Positions 1-8,693 are shown, counted from the first letter of the stretch. The stretch: DNA of 64,000 nucleotides from Hymenobacter convexus (GCF_030580955.1 NZ_JAUQON010000003.1:1-64000), one strand, 5' to 3'. Made by a program: numbers and translations. Notes: generated from the sequence alone by a model not told the origin.

Positions 1-2552
1 TCAACCCCACCGTGACGTTGCCCAACCTGACCGGCGCGCCCATCGTCACCACCTACACCCTGACCGCCACCACGGCCAACGGCTGCGTAAGCACCGGCAC
101 CGTGGCTGTGACCGTCAACCCCGCCGCTGTGGCCGTGCCCGGCGCCAACCAGGCCGTTTGCTCGGGTAATACCATCACCCTGGGTGCCGCTCCGGTAACC
201 GGCTACACCTATAGCTGGAGCCCAGCTACCGGCCTGAGCAGCGCCGCCGTGGCCAACCCCACCTTCACGCTGACGAACACGACCGCCGCGCCCATCGTCA
301 CGGTTTACACCCTGACGGCGACCACGGCCAACGGCTGCGTAAGCACCGGCACCGTGACCATCACTGTGAACCCCGCCGCCGGCGCCAATGCCGGCCCGGC
401 CGTGGCCGTGTGCGACCGCAGCCGCGTGACCCTCGGCACGGCCGCCCTGCCCGGCTATACCTATAGCTGGAGTCCGGCCACCAACCTGAGCAGCGCCACC
501 GCCGCCCAGCCCGTCCTCACCGGCGTGAACACCGGCACCGCGCCCCTCACCCAGACCTACACCCTGACGGCCACCACGGCCCAGGGCTGCGTGAGCACCA
601 GCACGGTAGTTGTGACCATCAACCCGCGCCCGGCGCCGGAGTCCATCGTGGGGCCGGCTTCGGTGTGCCCCACCGTCACGGGTATTGCCTACTCGGTGCC
701 CACCCCGGCCGGCACGGCTTATACCTGGCTGATTAACGGCGGCACCATTGCCACCGGCCAGGGCACGCCCGCCATCACGGTGAACTGGGGCACGGCCCAA
801 ACGGGAGCCTTCCTGAAGGTGTTCCGCCTGAACGCCCAGGGTTGCTCCTCCGACACGACGACGCTGAACATCATCATCAACCAGCGCTTGCAGACGGTGC
901 GCCCCACCGGCCCCGGCGACGTGGTGGCCGTGGCACCAGTGCCCCGCTCGGTGTGTCAAGCCGATGGCCCCTACACCTACACCAGCGGCTCCTACGCCAA
1001 CGGTTCGAGCTACTCGTGGCTGATTATCGGCGGTACGCAGGTGAGCACCTTCCAGAACACGGTGAGCGTGAACTGGGCGCCGGTGACCGTGCCCACCATC
1101 GGCAAGATTGTGGTGACGGAAACCAGCAACCCGACCGGCGGCATCTGCCGCGGGGTGTCGGACACGCTGCGCGTGCTCATCAATCCCTCGCCCCTCACTA
1201 CGCTGGCTATCACCGCCCCACCGCGGGTGTGCCAGGGCAGCGGCCCGGTGACGTTCGCCCTGCCGGGCGGCTTCACGGGTTCGACCTACACCTTCCGCCT
1301 GAGCGGTACTGTGCTGACTGGCACCGGCAACAGCCGTACGCTGGCCACCCTGCCCGCCCCCGGCGCCTACACCCTCACGGTGCAGGAAACGACGTCGGCC
1401 GGCTGCACGGGCCCGCTATACACCACGCCTTTCACGGTGAACCCCACGCCGGCCACGCCCACCATCTCGGGCTCGGGCTTTGTGTGTAACGTGACGCAGA
1501 CCCAGCAGTACGCCATTGCCAACCCCACCGCCGGCGCCAGCTACCAGTGGACCATTGTGGGCGGCACCATCACCTCGACGCCGCTCACGGCCAGCACCAT
1601 CACGGTGCGCTTCAACGCCACGGGCCCCTACTCGGTGAGTGCCCAGGAAGTGAGCGCCAGCCCGGCCTCGTGCCCCAGCGCCGCCGCTACCCGCACCATC
1701 CTGTTCGATGCCCCGGGCGTGGCCCTCACGCTGGGTTCGGTTGACATTGCCAGCAACAACCGCATCGTTCTGACCCTGAACGCGCCGAACAGCACCAACA
1801 CTCCCAACCAGGTGCAAATCATGCGCCGCGTGGCGGGCAGCGGGGCTTTCGTTTCGGTAGGCCAGACGCCGGTTACCTCGACCACCTACACCGACAACAG
1901 CAATGTGGACGCCAGCGCCAACTCCTACGAGTACCGCCTCGACCTGACCAACGGCTGTGGCAACCTCGTTTCGAGCACAGTGGTGCAAACCGTGCGCCTC
2001 GTGGCTACCCAGCAGCCCGGCACCGGTGGCCGCGACCAAGGCAACGTGTCGCTGACCTGGAATGCCTACCAAGGCTTCACGGTGAAGGAATACCGCATCT
2101 ACCGCCGCGTTGATGCTGGCACGGCGGTGCAGGTGAAGACCGTACCGGCCGGCACCCTCACCACCACCGTCTCGAACACCGACGGCAGCAACCTGGCTTC
2201 GGGCGTGGGCTTCAAGCAGAACTTCCGGGTGGTGGCCGTGAGCACCGACGCCACGGAGCGCCTCTCGAACTCGAACGAAGCAGGGGTCGATTTCGCCAAC
2301 GATACGAAGGTGTACAACATCATCACGCCCAACCGCGACGGCCTGAACGACGTGCTGGTGATTGACAACATCGCTCTCTATCCCGGCAACACCTTCACCA
2401 TCTTCAACCGCTGGGGCCGCGAGGTGTACAAAACCACCAACTACCAGAACAACTGGGGCGGCGACGAAAGCATTGCCCCCGGCCAGTACTTCTACCTGCT
2501 GAAACTGCCCAACGGCACCAGCATCAAGAACTGGTTTGAGGTGGTGAAATAA
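1..2552 (+). CDS. T9SS type B (CHU_C) surface protein, 3' part
   Basis: The reading frame is open to the left edge, so the true start lies outside the window. The visible part (about 850 residues) is a large secreted adhesin-like protein. It begins with tandem PKD-like Ig repeats of about 84 residues, each with the landmarks GCVSTGTV, YTYSWSPAT and YTLTATTA, followed by further Ig-like modules rich in Thr, Gly and Pro. An FN3-like region precedes the C-terminus. The last 85 or so residues (NIITPNRDGLND, then FNRWGREVYK and NNWGG) match the gliding-motility-associated C-terminal domain (CHU_C), a type B sorting signal for type IX secretion. The protein is therefore expected on the cell surface or released. 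Its ligand cannot be told from sequence. A strong terminator follows. Confidence 0.9.
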   Translation, partial: NPTVTLPNLTGAPIVTTYTLTATTANGCVSTGTVAVTVNPAAVAVPGANQAVCSGNTITLGAAPVTGYTYSWSPATGLSSAAVANPTFTLTNTTAAPIVTVYTLTATTANGCVSTGTVTITVNPAAGANAGPAVAVCDRSRVTLGTAALPGYTYSWSPATNLSSATAAQPVLTGVNTGTAPLTQTYTLTATTAQGCVSTSTVVVTINPRPAPESIVGPASVCPTVTGIAYSVPTPAGTAYTWLINGGTIATGQGTPAITVNWGTAQTGAFLKVFRLNAQGCSSDTTTLNIIINQRLQTVRPTGPGDVVAVAPVPRSVCQADGPYTYTSGSYANGSSYSWLIIGGTQVSTFQNTVSVNWAPVTVPTIGKIVVTETSNPTGGICRGVSDTLRVLINPSPLTTLAITAPPRVCQGSGPVTFALPGGFTGSTYTFRLSGTVLTGTGNSRTLATLPAPGAYTLTVQETTSAGCTGPLYTTPFTVNPTPATPTISGSGFVCNVTQTQQYAIANPTAGASYQWTIVGGTITSTPLTASTITVRFNATGPYSVSAQEVSASPASCPSAAATRTILFDAPGVALTLGSVDIASNNRIVLTLNAPNSTNTPNQVQIMRRVAGSGAFVSVGQTPVTSTTYTDNSNVDASANSYEYRLDLTNGCGNLVSSTVVQTVRLVATQQPGTGGRDQGNVSLTWNAYQGFTVKEYRIYRRVDAGTAVQVKTVPAGTLTTTVSNTDGSNLASGVGFKQNFRVVAVSTDATERLSNSNEAGVDFANDTKVYNIITPNRDGLNDVLVIDNIALYPGNTFTIFNRWGREVYKTTNYQNNWGGDESIAPGQYFYLLKLPNGTSIKNWFEVVK

Positions 2553-2555
2553 GGA

Positions 2556-2766
2556 CCGCAGATTTTAACGGATTTGACGGATTACGCAGATTCAGGTCCA
2601 CATCAGGCCGATAAAAAAGCCACCCTGTCGGGTGGCTTTTTTTGTTGCACGTTCTTTCGCACTCTGGCCGCAGCATAAACCTGCGTTTCTATGCCCAGAT
2701 AAGTATTACAGCTCAGAAAAGCGTTTACCCGAATCTGCGAAATCCGTTTAATCTGCTTAATCTGCG
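2556..2766. repeat. Intergenic inverted repeat, CCGCAGATT family
   Basis: Two imperfect arms of about 36 bp, 2556-2592 (starting CCGCAGATT) and 2732-2766 (ending AATCTGCGG), face each other across 140 bp. Each arm is built from near-repeats of ATCTGCG and ATCCGTTTA. The arms flank the terminator of the upstream adhesin gene and end just before the rlmD promoter box, so this whole gene-free stretch is repeat plus terminator plus promoter. Confidence 0.6.
2613..2644 (+). terminator. Rho-independent terminator
   Basis: The stem GCCACCC / GGGTGGC with a TGTC loop is followed by a run of T and preceded by a run of A. It lies 60 bp after the stop of the CHU_C protein. The A-run means it could also work on the other strand. 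Confidence 0.85.
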
Positions 2767-2776
2767 GTTCGGACAG

Positions 2777-2784
2777 TAGTTTTG
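2777..2784 (+). promoter_or_regulatory. Bacteroidota -7 box TAGTTTTG before rlmD
   Basis: TAGTTTTG matches the Bacteroidota -7 consensus TAnnTTTG exactly and lies only 7 bp before the rlmD ATG at 2792. No clear TTG element is seen 19-20 bp upstream. If used, transcription would start at or next to the start codon. Confidence 0.45.
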
Positions 2785-2791
2785 CACCCTT

Positions 2792-4204
2792 ATGAGCCGA
2801 GCCAAAAAAATAGCCCCCGAGTTACTCCGCAACGTCACCATTCAGGACATGGTCGCCGAAGGCAAATGCCTCGTCCGCGTCGAGAACCTCGTCATTTTCG
2901 TATCGCAAGTCGCCCCCGGCGATGTCGTGGATTTGCACGTCACCAAAGCCAAGAAGAGCTTTCTGGAAGCCGTGCCGGTGAAGTTTCACCAGTATTCCGA
3001 GCTGCGCGTCACGCCCTTTTGCCAGCACTTCGGCACCTGCGGCGGCTGCAAGTGGCAGCACATCGGCTACGATACCCAGCTGCACTTCAAGCAGCAGCAG
3101 GTGGTCGACCAGCTCACCCGCATCGGCAAAGTGGCCCTGCCCGAGATTCCCTTCATCCTCTCCTCGCCCCAGCGCACCTACTACCGCAACAAGCTCGAAT
3201 ACACCTTCTCGGACAACGGCTGGCTCACCACCGAGCAAATCAACGACGACACCCAGACCTTCGACCGCAACGTGCTGGGCTTTCACACCCCCGCCCGCTT
3301 CGATAAGATTATCGACGTGCAGCACTGCCACCTCCAGGCCGAGCCCAGCAACGAAATCCGCCTCTTCATCCGCGACTACGGCCGCGCCCACGGCCTCGAA
3401 TTCGGCAACATGGTGCGCCAGACCGGCAACCTGCGCAACCTCATCATCCGCACCGCCCAGAGCACCGGCGAAATCATGGTGATTCTGCAGTGCTACCGCC
3501 CCCACGACAGCATCGAGCCCCTGCTCGACGCCCTCTACGCCAAGTTCCCCGGCATCACCTCCCTCAACTACGTGCTCAACAGCAAGGGCAACGAAACCTT
3601 CCACGACCTCGACGTCATCACCTACAAAGGCAAGCCCTACATCGAGGAAGAGATGGAAGGCCTGCGCTTCCGCATCGGCCCCAAGTCCTTCTACCAAACC
3701 AACTCCGAAGGCGCCCACCAGCTCTACAAAGTAGCCCGCGACTTCGCCGACCTCAAAGGCGATGAGCTCGTGTACGACCTCTACACCGGCGCCGGCACCA
3801 TCGCCAGCTTCGTGGCCCACCAGGCCCGCAAAGTCATCGGCGTCGAGTACGTGGAGCAGGCCGTGGCCGATGCTCACGTCAACGCCGAAATCAACAACAT
3901 CACCAACACCGAGTTCTACGCCGGCGACATGAAGGACATCCTCACGGCCGACTTCACCGCCCACCACGGCCGCCCCGACGTCCTCATCACCGACCCGCCC
4001 CGCGCCGGCATGCACCCCGACGTGGTGGCCCGCCTCCTGGAGCTGCGCGCCCCCCGCATCGTCTACATCAGCTGCAACCCCGCCACCCAGGCCCGCGACC
4101 TAGAATTATTAGACGCCGCGTATCGGGTGACGCGCGTGCAGCCGGTGGACATGTTCCCGCACACCCACCATGTGGAGAATGTGGTGGCGCTGGAGTTGAA
4201 GTAA
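2792..4204 (+). CDS. rlmD: 23S rRNA (uracil-C5)-methyltransferase RlmD/RlmCD-type
   Basis: Class I SAM-dependent RNA m5U methyltransferase of the TrmA/RumA family, 470 residues, usual length. An N-terminal TRAM RNA-binding domain (about 10-65) is followed by a [4Fe-4S] site of the form C-x5-C-x2-C (CQHFGTCGGCKW) with a fourth Cys in QHCHLQ. The C-terminal methyltransferase domain has DLYTGAGT (SAM binding), TDPPRAGMHP and ISCNPATQARDL, whose Cys is the nucleophile that attacks uracil C6. It modifies ribosomal RNA in the cytoplasm. Which uridine it targets (1939, 747 or both) cannot be read from the sequence. Start: first ATG after the -7 box. Confidence 0.93.
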   Translation: MSRAKKIAPELLRNVTIQDMVAEGKCLVRVENLVIFVSQVAPGDVVDLHVTKAKKSFLEAVPVKFHQYSELRVTPFCQHFGTCGGCKWQHIGYDTQLHFKQQQVVDQLTRIGKVALPEIPFILSSPQRTYYRNKLEYTFSDNGWLTTEQINDDTQTFDRNVLGFHTPARFDKIIDVQHCHLQAEPSNEIRLFIRDYGRAHGLEFGNMVRQTGNLRNLIIRTAQSTGEIMVILQCYRPHDSIEPLLDALYAKFPGITSLNYVLNSKGNETFHDLDVITYKGKPYIEEEMEGLRFRIGPKSFYQTNSEGAHQLYKVARDFADLKGDELVYDLYTGAGTIASFVAHQARKVIGVEYVEQAVADAHVNAEINNITNTEFYAGDMKDILTADFTAHHGRPDVLITDPPRAGMHPDVVARLLELRAPRIVYISCNPATQARDLELLDAAYRVTRVQPVDMFPHTHHVENVVALELK

Positions 4205-4217
4205 TTGGAATTACAGC

Positions 4218-4604
4218 ATGGATGATTTACTGAAAGGAATCGACCTAGAAAGCGGCGTTACCTTAAATAATGCTGTAGCATTTATGGATGGCGGCTCAGT
4301 CATGCTTTGGCTCACCGATTCAAATCAAACGCCTTTCGAAATACTTTTCTGCCAGAGCGTATCGCTAGGAAAGCGTAGCAATCCTGATGCTTGGATACCA
4401 GGCAATTTTCTCTTGAATAATACTGAGGTACCAATTCGCTCGAATGGTGAAAGAAAAATTCTTAGTGCGCTGAAATCATTTAAATTCAGTGACAAAATTC
4501 CATTCAAGCATAGGGCAATTGAGCGAGAATTAATTGATAGTCGAATTGCTTTTGTTGAATCAGAAGATTATTTGAAAATAGCCTCTGAAATGGGCAGAAT
4601 ATAG
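4218..4604 (+). CDS. AT-rich hypothetical protein (orphan)
   Basis: Not recognised. 128 residues, no signal peptide, membrane segment or known motif; a mixed alpha/beta cytosolic protein seems likely. It starts 13 bp after the rlmD stop and ends 12 bp before the next gene, as though inserted between two genes. Its codons are strikingly AT-rich (many AAA, AAT, TTA, ATT) while both neighbours use GC-ending codons, suggesting recent horizontal acquisition. The size and composition would suit a small immunity or accessory protein, but nothing in the sequence shows that. Confidence 0.7.
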   Translation: MDDLLKGIDLESGVTLNNAVAFMDGGSVMLWLTDSNQTPFEILFCQSVSLGKRSNPDAWIPGNFLLNNTEVPIRSNGERKILSALKSFKFSDKIPFKHRAIERELIDSRIAFVESEDYLKIASEMGRI

Positions 4605-4616
4605 CTTGAATTAAAA

Positions 4617-4991
4617 ATGGACTACTTCAACGACCCCGAACTCAACGGCAAATACCTCGGCACCATTACCAAGGATTTCGTGAAGGTGTGCGACACGCTT
4701 GCCGAAGCCTCTTCCCAGATTCGCAAGGGCGACTTCAGCCAATACCCTATTTTCGTCTTTGCCAAGCAGGAAGTGCCCCTCGGCGGCCTCCTCGTCAACG
4801 CCGACGAGCTGAACCTGGAGTGGCACGTCTTCGCCAGCTACCTCGAGCTCTTCGTGCAGCAAGGCATCATCGACGAAGGCGGTATCGAAGCCTTCAAAGC
4901 CACCTACAAGGATGCCGACGAATTCTGCTGCCTCTTCGTGCTCGATGAGGAATTCACGAATTTCGTCTTCGTGCCCTACCCGGAGGATTAA
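4617..4991 (+). CDS. Conserved hypothetical acidic protein
   Basis: Not assigned. 124 residues, strongly acidic, without signal peptide or membrane segment. It has the clean third-position GC bias of native genes here, supporting a real coding region. A hydrophobic centre (YPIFVFAKQEVPLGGLLVN) and a C-terminal stretch (FCCLFVLDEEFTNFVFVPYP) suggest a compact alpha/beta fold; the adjacent Cys pair is not an obvious metal site. It probably formed an rlmD-linked pair before the AT-rich gene was inserted. A long palindromic repeat follows it directly. Confidence 0.75.
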   Translation: MDYFNDPELNGKYLGTITKDFVKVCDTLAEASSQIRKGDFSQYPIFVFAKQEVPLGGLLVNADELNLEWHVFASYLELFVQQGIIDEGGIEAFKATYKDADEFCCLFVLDEEFTNFVFVPYPED

Positions 4992-5017
4992 CCCATAAAG
5001 GGAAAAGCCGAACAAAT

Positions 5018-5116
5018 AAGAACGTCATACTGAGCACAGCCGAAGTATCTCTACTGCAGAAGTAATTATTACTCTCGCGGTAGAGATGCTTCGGCTGCGC
5101 TCAGCATGACGTTCTT
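5018..5116. repeat. Palindromic intergenic repeat, family A
   Basis: Arms 5018-5059 and 5076-5116 are imperfect inverted copies that begin AAGAACGTCAT and contain the family A core CTGAGC(A/G)CAGCCGAAG. The AT-rich loop contains TAATTATTA. Several mismatches between the arms would form G-U pairs in RNA. It lies between convergent genes ending at 4991 (plus) and 5153 (minus) and could terminate both. Confidence 0.8.
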
Positions 5117-5152
5117 TTGGTTTCACACCTAACGGCGCTACTTCAGCAACGC

Positions 5153-5608
5153 CTAATTCCGGCGCTGCACCGGCAAATCCTCCAGCTGCGCGTAGCTCAG
5201 TTTCCAAGTATTATCCGCAGCTTTTTTCCATAGGAAAATGTAGTTGCCTTCGCCAAAACCAGCGGGCTCGCCGGGCGCGGCAGGTGCCACGTCTACTGAG
5301 AAGGTGCCGGCTTCGTAGGCCGTATTGGCATCGACGTTGCTGCTGCTTACGCTGGTTTTGAGGTTGCTGATGGTGGGCAGCGTGGCGCTCACCCACTTCT
5401 GGCTCACTTCGTCTTTGCCCTTCCAGTGGGCGTTGCCCTGCACGAAGGCCACGTCGTCGGCCATCATGCCGGTGATTTTGCCGGAGTCGCGGCTGTTCCA
5501 GGCGCTGATAAAGTCCTGGTCGAGGGTTTGAACGTTGACGGCGTCGCCGGCTTTTGAGCAGGAGCTTAGCGCGACGGCCACAAACAAGCTGCAAAGGAGG
5601 GATTTCAT
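5153..5608 (-). CDS. SnoaL/DUF4440-like lipoprotein
   Basis: 151 residues from the ATG at 5608, chosen because a lipoprotein signal starts there (MKSLLCSLFVAVALSSC, lipobox LSSC); the frame continues upstream without a signal. The mature part resembles the NTF2-like fold of SnoaL/DUF4440 proteins: the N-terminal helix motif LDQDFISAWNSRD, then MMADDVAFVQGN, and the late strand pattern NYIFLWKKAADNTWKLSYAQ. Such proteins bind small molecules or act as accessory subunits; no catalytic set can be assigned. Expected on the periplasmic face of a membrane as a lipid-anchored protein. Confidence 0.8.
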   Translation of the reverse strand: MKSLLCSLFVAVALSSCSKAGDAVNVQTLDQDFISAWNSRDSGKITGMMADDVAFVQGNAHWKGKDEVSQKWVSATLPTISNLKTSVSSSNVDANTAYEAGTFSVDVAPAAPGEPAGFGEGNYIFLWKKAADNTWKLSYAQLEDLPVQRRN

Positions 5609-5662
5609 AAATCCAGGGTGTTGGTTGAAAAGAAATGTGGTGGGCAGCATCACCCACGGGCT

Positions 5663-5700
5663 AAAAGGAACAAACCCCAAGCGCAGGCGCCCGGGGTTTG
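5663..5700 (-). terminator. Rho-independent terminator
   Basis: The 8-bp stem CAAACCCC (5671-5678) / GGGGTTTG (5693-5700) is followed on the minus strand by a T-rich tail (TTCCTTTT). It lies 20 bp after the stop of the glycine-zipper gene. Confidence 0.7.
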
Positions 5701-5720
5701 TCGTTAACTCAATTTCGGGC

Positions 5721-6227
5721 TTACCAGCTTTTCCGACGAACTTCTTCCGTCGAATACGGCTTCGAAGCATCGCCATAGTGCGGGTTGGCCAAGTAAGTGT
5801 TCGACACGCCCGGCTGGGCCATGGCGCCCGGCATGGGGGCCGCCGAAGCCGTGAGGCTGTTCACCGGTACGGCCGAGGTTTTGGTAACGACAGTGGTCTG
5901 GCGGTTGCGGGCCAGGGCCAGCTCGCGACGGTACTCAGCCTCGCGGGCCGCTACGGCACGCTGCTGGGCAGCGGCAGCGGCGCGCTGCTTCTTTTTGTTG
6001 TCGATGTGCTTGCCTACACCGTAGCCGATGGCACCACCGGCCACGCCACCTACTACACCACCCACAGCCCGGTTGCGCTTGTTGATGAGGGCACCGGCGG
6101 CGGCACCGCCCAGGCCGCCAATCACGGCGCCTTTGGCCTGCGGGCTCCACTGCGCACGGGCCGGAGCCGAACCAAATATGGTGCTAATAAGGACAATCAG
6201 GGTCAGGAAATACGGAAGCTTTTTCAT
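5721..6227 (-). CDS. Glycine-zipper envelope protein
   Basis: 168 residues from the ATG at 6227, where a Sec signal peptide begins (MKKLPYFLTLIVL, cleavage likely after ARA). Residues 34-72 are a double glycine zipper (GAVIGGLGGAAAGALIN, then GGVVGGVAGGAIGYGVG), followed by a Lys-rich turn, an Ala/Arg-rich helix likely to be coiled coil (about 78-108) and a low-complexity tail. Glycine-zipper (YMGG, 17 kDa antigen-like) domains pack as tight helix pairs in or on membranes; the exact role is unknown. A terminator lies just downstream. Confidence 0.8.
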   Translation of the reverse strand: MKKLPYFLTLIVLISTIFGSAPARAQWSPQAKGAVIGGLGGAAAGALINKRNRAVGGVVGGVAGGAIGYGVGKHIDNKKKQRAAAAAQQRAVAAREAEYRRELALARNRQTTVVTKTSAVPVNSLTASAAPMPGAMAQPGVSNTYLANPHYGDASKPYSTEEVRRKSW

Positions 6228-6369
6228 GGCTTTAAAGACTAAAATGGGGAAAGAAATACGCCCGAATAAGGTAGGAAAGACAATTAGCGTGCCATTCCCG
6301 GCCCGGGCCATTCTGCGTCCCCTAACGGACGGGCTTGCCCGAAGGTTGGAACCCTATATAGAAAACCGC

Positions 6370-7401
6370 CTAAAAACTCGTCCAGCCCTGCGCTTTGAGG
6401 GGCACGGGCTGGCCGGCTTTGGTAATCAGATTGGCGCCTTCCTCTTTGCCGGTGAGGTGGCCGAGGATGGTGATATCGGGGTGGTTTTTGATTTTCTCGT
6501 GGTCTGTGACGGGCACCGTGAACAGCAATTCATAATCCTCGCCACCGTTGAGGGCGCAGGTGATGGGGTCGAGGTTGAACTCGGCGGCTGCCTCCAGCGT
6601 GGGGTTGGCCAGGGGCAGAAATTCGCTGAACACCCGCGCGCCCGTGCCGCTGGCCGCGCACAGGTGCAGCACTTCGGAGGCCAGTCCGTCGGAAACATCA
6701 ATCATGCTGGTGGGATGCACGCCCAGTTCCCGCAGCTCGTGCACGATGTCGAGCCGGGCCTCGGGCCGGAGCTGGCGCTGCACCACGTACTCATAGTTGG
6801 CCAGCTCGGGTTGGGTGTCGGGGTCGGCCAGAAAGGCTTGCTTCTCGCGTTCCAGCACCTGCAGGCCCAGAAAAGCCCCGCCCAGGTCGCCGCTCACGCA
6901 CAGCAAATCGGTGGGTTTGCCGCCGCTGCGGCGCACGGCCTGGCCGGCGGCCACTTCGCCCAGCACCGTGATGGCCAGGGTAAGGCCGCCGCGGCTGGCG
7001 GTGGTGTCGCCGCCTACCAGGTCTACCTTGTAGGCCTCGCAGGCCAGGCGCATGCCGGCGTACAGCTCCTCCACGGCTTCCACCGTGAAGCGCGGCCCCA
7101 CCGAAAGGGCCACCACCAGCTGCGTGGGCAAGGCATTCATGGCTGCCACGTCCGATACGTTCACGGCCACGGCCTTGTAGCCCAGGTGCCGCAAGGGACA
7201 GAACGAGAGGTCAAAATGAATGCCTTCGACCAGCAAATCGGTGGTCATCACCAGCTCCATACCGGCTGTAGGCCGGATGATGGCCGCGTCGTCGCCGATG
7301 CCCAGCACGGAGCTGGGCTGGCGCAGCGTCAGACCCGCTTGCAAGCGGTTAATCAGGGCAAATTCGCCAATGGCGTTGAGGGGCGTGAGTTTGTCAGACA
7401 T
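6370..7401 (-). CDS. thiL: Thiamine-monophosphate kinase
   Basis: ThiL phosphorylates thiamine monophosphate with ATP to give the cofactor thiamine diphosphate, the last step of thiamine synthesis. 343 residues, normal length. The AIR synthase-related fold is marked by LGIGDDAAII (metal and phosphate binding, residues 33-42), TTDLLVEGIHFD (53-64), VSDVAAMNA and LVGGDTTAS in the N-terminal half, and ISVDG-like MIDVSDGLASE and GGEDYELLF in the C-terminal half. It is not beside other thi genes and I see no THI-box riboswitch upstream. A -7 box (TACTTTTG, 7497-7504) suggests a leader of about 90 nt. Confidence 0.93.
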   Translation of the reverse strand: MSDKLTPLNAIGEFALINRLQAGLTLRQPSSVLGIGDDAAIIRPTAGMELVMTTDLLVEGIHFDLSFCPLRHLGYKAVAVNVSDVAAMNALPTQLVVALSVGPRFTVEAVEELYAGMRLACEAYKVDLVGGDTTASRGGLTLAITVLGEVAAGQAVRRSGGKPTDLLCVSGDLGGAFLGLQVLEREKQAFLADPDTQPELANYEYVVQRQLRPEARLDIVHELRELGVHPTSMIDVSDGLASEVLHLCAASGTGARVFSEFLPLANPTLEAAAEFNLDPITCALNGGEDYELLFTVPVTDHEKIKNHPDITILGHLTGKEEGANLITKAGQPVPLKAQGWTSF

Positions 7402-7407
7402 AAAATA

Positions 7408-7490
7408 TTGGTTGTCAATTGTTCGTTGTCAGTTGTCGGGAGCGCGCCGGATTGTTCATAGAACTACGAACAACCGAGCCACTGATAACG
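7408..7490. repeat. Degenerate GTTGTCAGTTGTC-type inverted repeat
   Basis: The region upstream of thiL has repeated GTTGTC/GTTGTT words (7410-7439) opposed by AACAAC/ACTGATAAC words (7467-7489). It resembles the element before iscU at 32836-32924. The pairing is imperfect and the element lies in the predicted thiL 5' leader. Confidence 0.4.
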
Positions 7491-7496
7491 AAGGCG

Positions 7497-7504
7497 CAAA
7501 AGTA
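7497..7504 (-). promoter_or_regulatory. Bacteroidota -7 box for thiL
   Basis: On the minus strand this reads TACTTTTG, an exact match to TAnnTTTG. No good TTG is found 19 bp upstream, so support is partial. Confidence 0.4.
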
Positions 7505-7511
7505 CGCCCAT

Positions 7512-7545
7512 AAAAAAAGGAGGGAATTGCTTCCCTCCTTTTCTC
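7512..7545 (-). terminator. Rho-independent terminator
   Basis: The stem AAAAGGAGGGAA / TTCCCTCCTTTT with a TTGC loop is followed on the minus strand by seven T. It lies 18 bp after the stop of the lamin-tail protein gene. Confidence 0.85.
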
Positions 7546-7562
7546 GTCCAAAGCCGTGCTGC

Positions 7563-8693
7563 TTATTGCACCACCAGCTCTTTGTAGATTTTGGTCTGGC
7601 CGTCGGCGCTCCAAATCTGCACGAAGTACAGGCCGGGCTTCAGGGCCGACACGTCGAGCTGCAGCTTCTCCTGGCCGGCCCCCTTGGCTTGGGCGCCGAT
7701 GCGCTGGCCGAGGTTGTTCATCACCATGACGCTGCCCACTTTGGCGTCCTTAATCTCGACCGTGGCAGTGCCGTGGGCGGGGTTGGGGTACACGCTGATG
7801 TTGGCATTGAATTTCTCCAACGTTCCCGAAATAGTGGTCTGGTAGGTACCGAACGGACCGGTTGAAGGGTAATCGTTGTGCTGGCCGAGCTGGTCGTAGA
7901 GCTGGCCGCCGGGGTTGGAGGTGCCACCCGCGCCGTTGAAGGCCGTGGAGTACATCATCCACTCAGTGGCGATGTTGTAGGAAGCCTGGGCAGGGTTGTT
8001 GCGCACCCCGGCGCTCACATTGGGGCGACGCACCAGCGACTGGTTGGCCGACAGCACGTACACGTGGGTGGGGGGCGTCGTCGAGTTGTCGTCGTCGACC
8101 GGGTTAAAGCCGCTCCAGTTGCCCGTGCCGCCCGAGCTGCTGGGGCCCGGCTGGTAGCCAATCACGCCGATGATGTCGATGATAACGCCCGGGCCCGTGC
8201 CGGCCGTGCCGCTGGGGTAGCGCACCAGCGCCATGGCGTCGTCGCCGTTGAAATAGACCGTGCCGCCGCCGGTGATGACGGTGGGGCCGGTGGTGGGCGC
8301 GTGGCCCACGCTGAACTGGTTGGCCCGGGTGCGGATGATGGGCAGGCTGGCTTCGCCGCTGGCCAGCACAAACGTGCTGCGGGGCACCATGGTGTTGGGA
8401 CCGGTGCTCACCTGGTTGGCGTCGCTGCGGAACAGGCGCTCTTCCTCGGTGGGGGTGGCGCTGCCGTTGGAGTAGCGGCGCACCGAGTAGGGGTTCAGGT
8501 TGACGGTGCTGGTGGTGGGGTTGTAAATCTCAAGGGCCCGCTCGCTGCCCGTTGAATTGGTGGCACCGCCGTAGTTAACACCCGACTGGTGAGCACCTTC
8601 GTCGTACTCAGAGAAAAAAAGCTCGGTGCCCTGGGCGTGGGCCGCTCCCGACAACAGCAAGGCCGCCGACAACAGTAAGTATTGCTTGTTCAT
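7563..8693 (-). CDS. Lamin-tail (LTD) protein with T9SS type A sorting domain
   Basis: 376 residues from the ATG at 8693, where a Sec signal starts (MNKQYLLLSAALLLSGAAHA). The N-terminal half opens with LFFSEYDEG and GSERALEIYNPTTSTVNL, typical of bacterial lamin-tail domains that serve as surface beta-sandwiches. A region with ISTDDN-like repeats of small residues follows. The last 78 residues (NISVYPNPAHGTATVEI, then NNLGQRI and LKPGLYFVQI) are a type A T9SS C-terminal domain, so the protein is exported by the PorU/PorV system encoded 16 kb away and probably anchored on the surface. Substrate unknown. Confidence 0.87.
   Translation of the reverse strand: MNKQYLLLSAALLLSGAAHAQGTELFFSEYDEGAHQSGVNYGGATNSTGSERALEIYNPTTSTVNLNPYSVRRYSNGSATPTEEERLFRSDANQVSTGPNTMVPRSTFVLASGEASLPIIRTRANQFSVGHAPTTGPTVITGGGTVYFNGDDAMALVRYPSGTAGTGPGVIIDIIGVIGYQPGPSSSGGTGNWSGFNPVDDDNSTTPPTHVYVLSANQSLVRRPNVSAGVRNNPAQASYNIATEWMMYSTAFNGAGGTSNPGGQLYDQLGQHNDYPSTGPFGTYQTTISGTLEKFNANISVYPNPAHGTATVEIKDAKVGSVMVMNNLGQRIGAQAKGAGQEKLQLDVSALKPGLYFVQIWSADGQTKIYKELVVQ

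Noticed and set aside
2822..4015. Long open frame opposite rlmD on the minus strand
   Set aside because: It is a shadow of GC-rich third positions in rlmD; the product is Gly/Val/Ala/His-rich low complexity without any domain.
6028..7461. Open frame over thiL on the plus strand
   Set aside because: Antisense to a complete ThiL with all motifs; its product is Gly/His/Gln-rich and lacks a fold signature.
7402..7496. Thiamine riboswitch upstream of thiL
   Set aside because: The leader is made of GTTGTC-type repeats and lacks the conserved CUGAGA core of THI elements.
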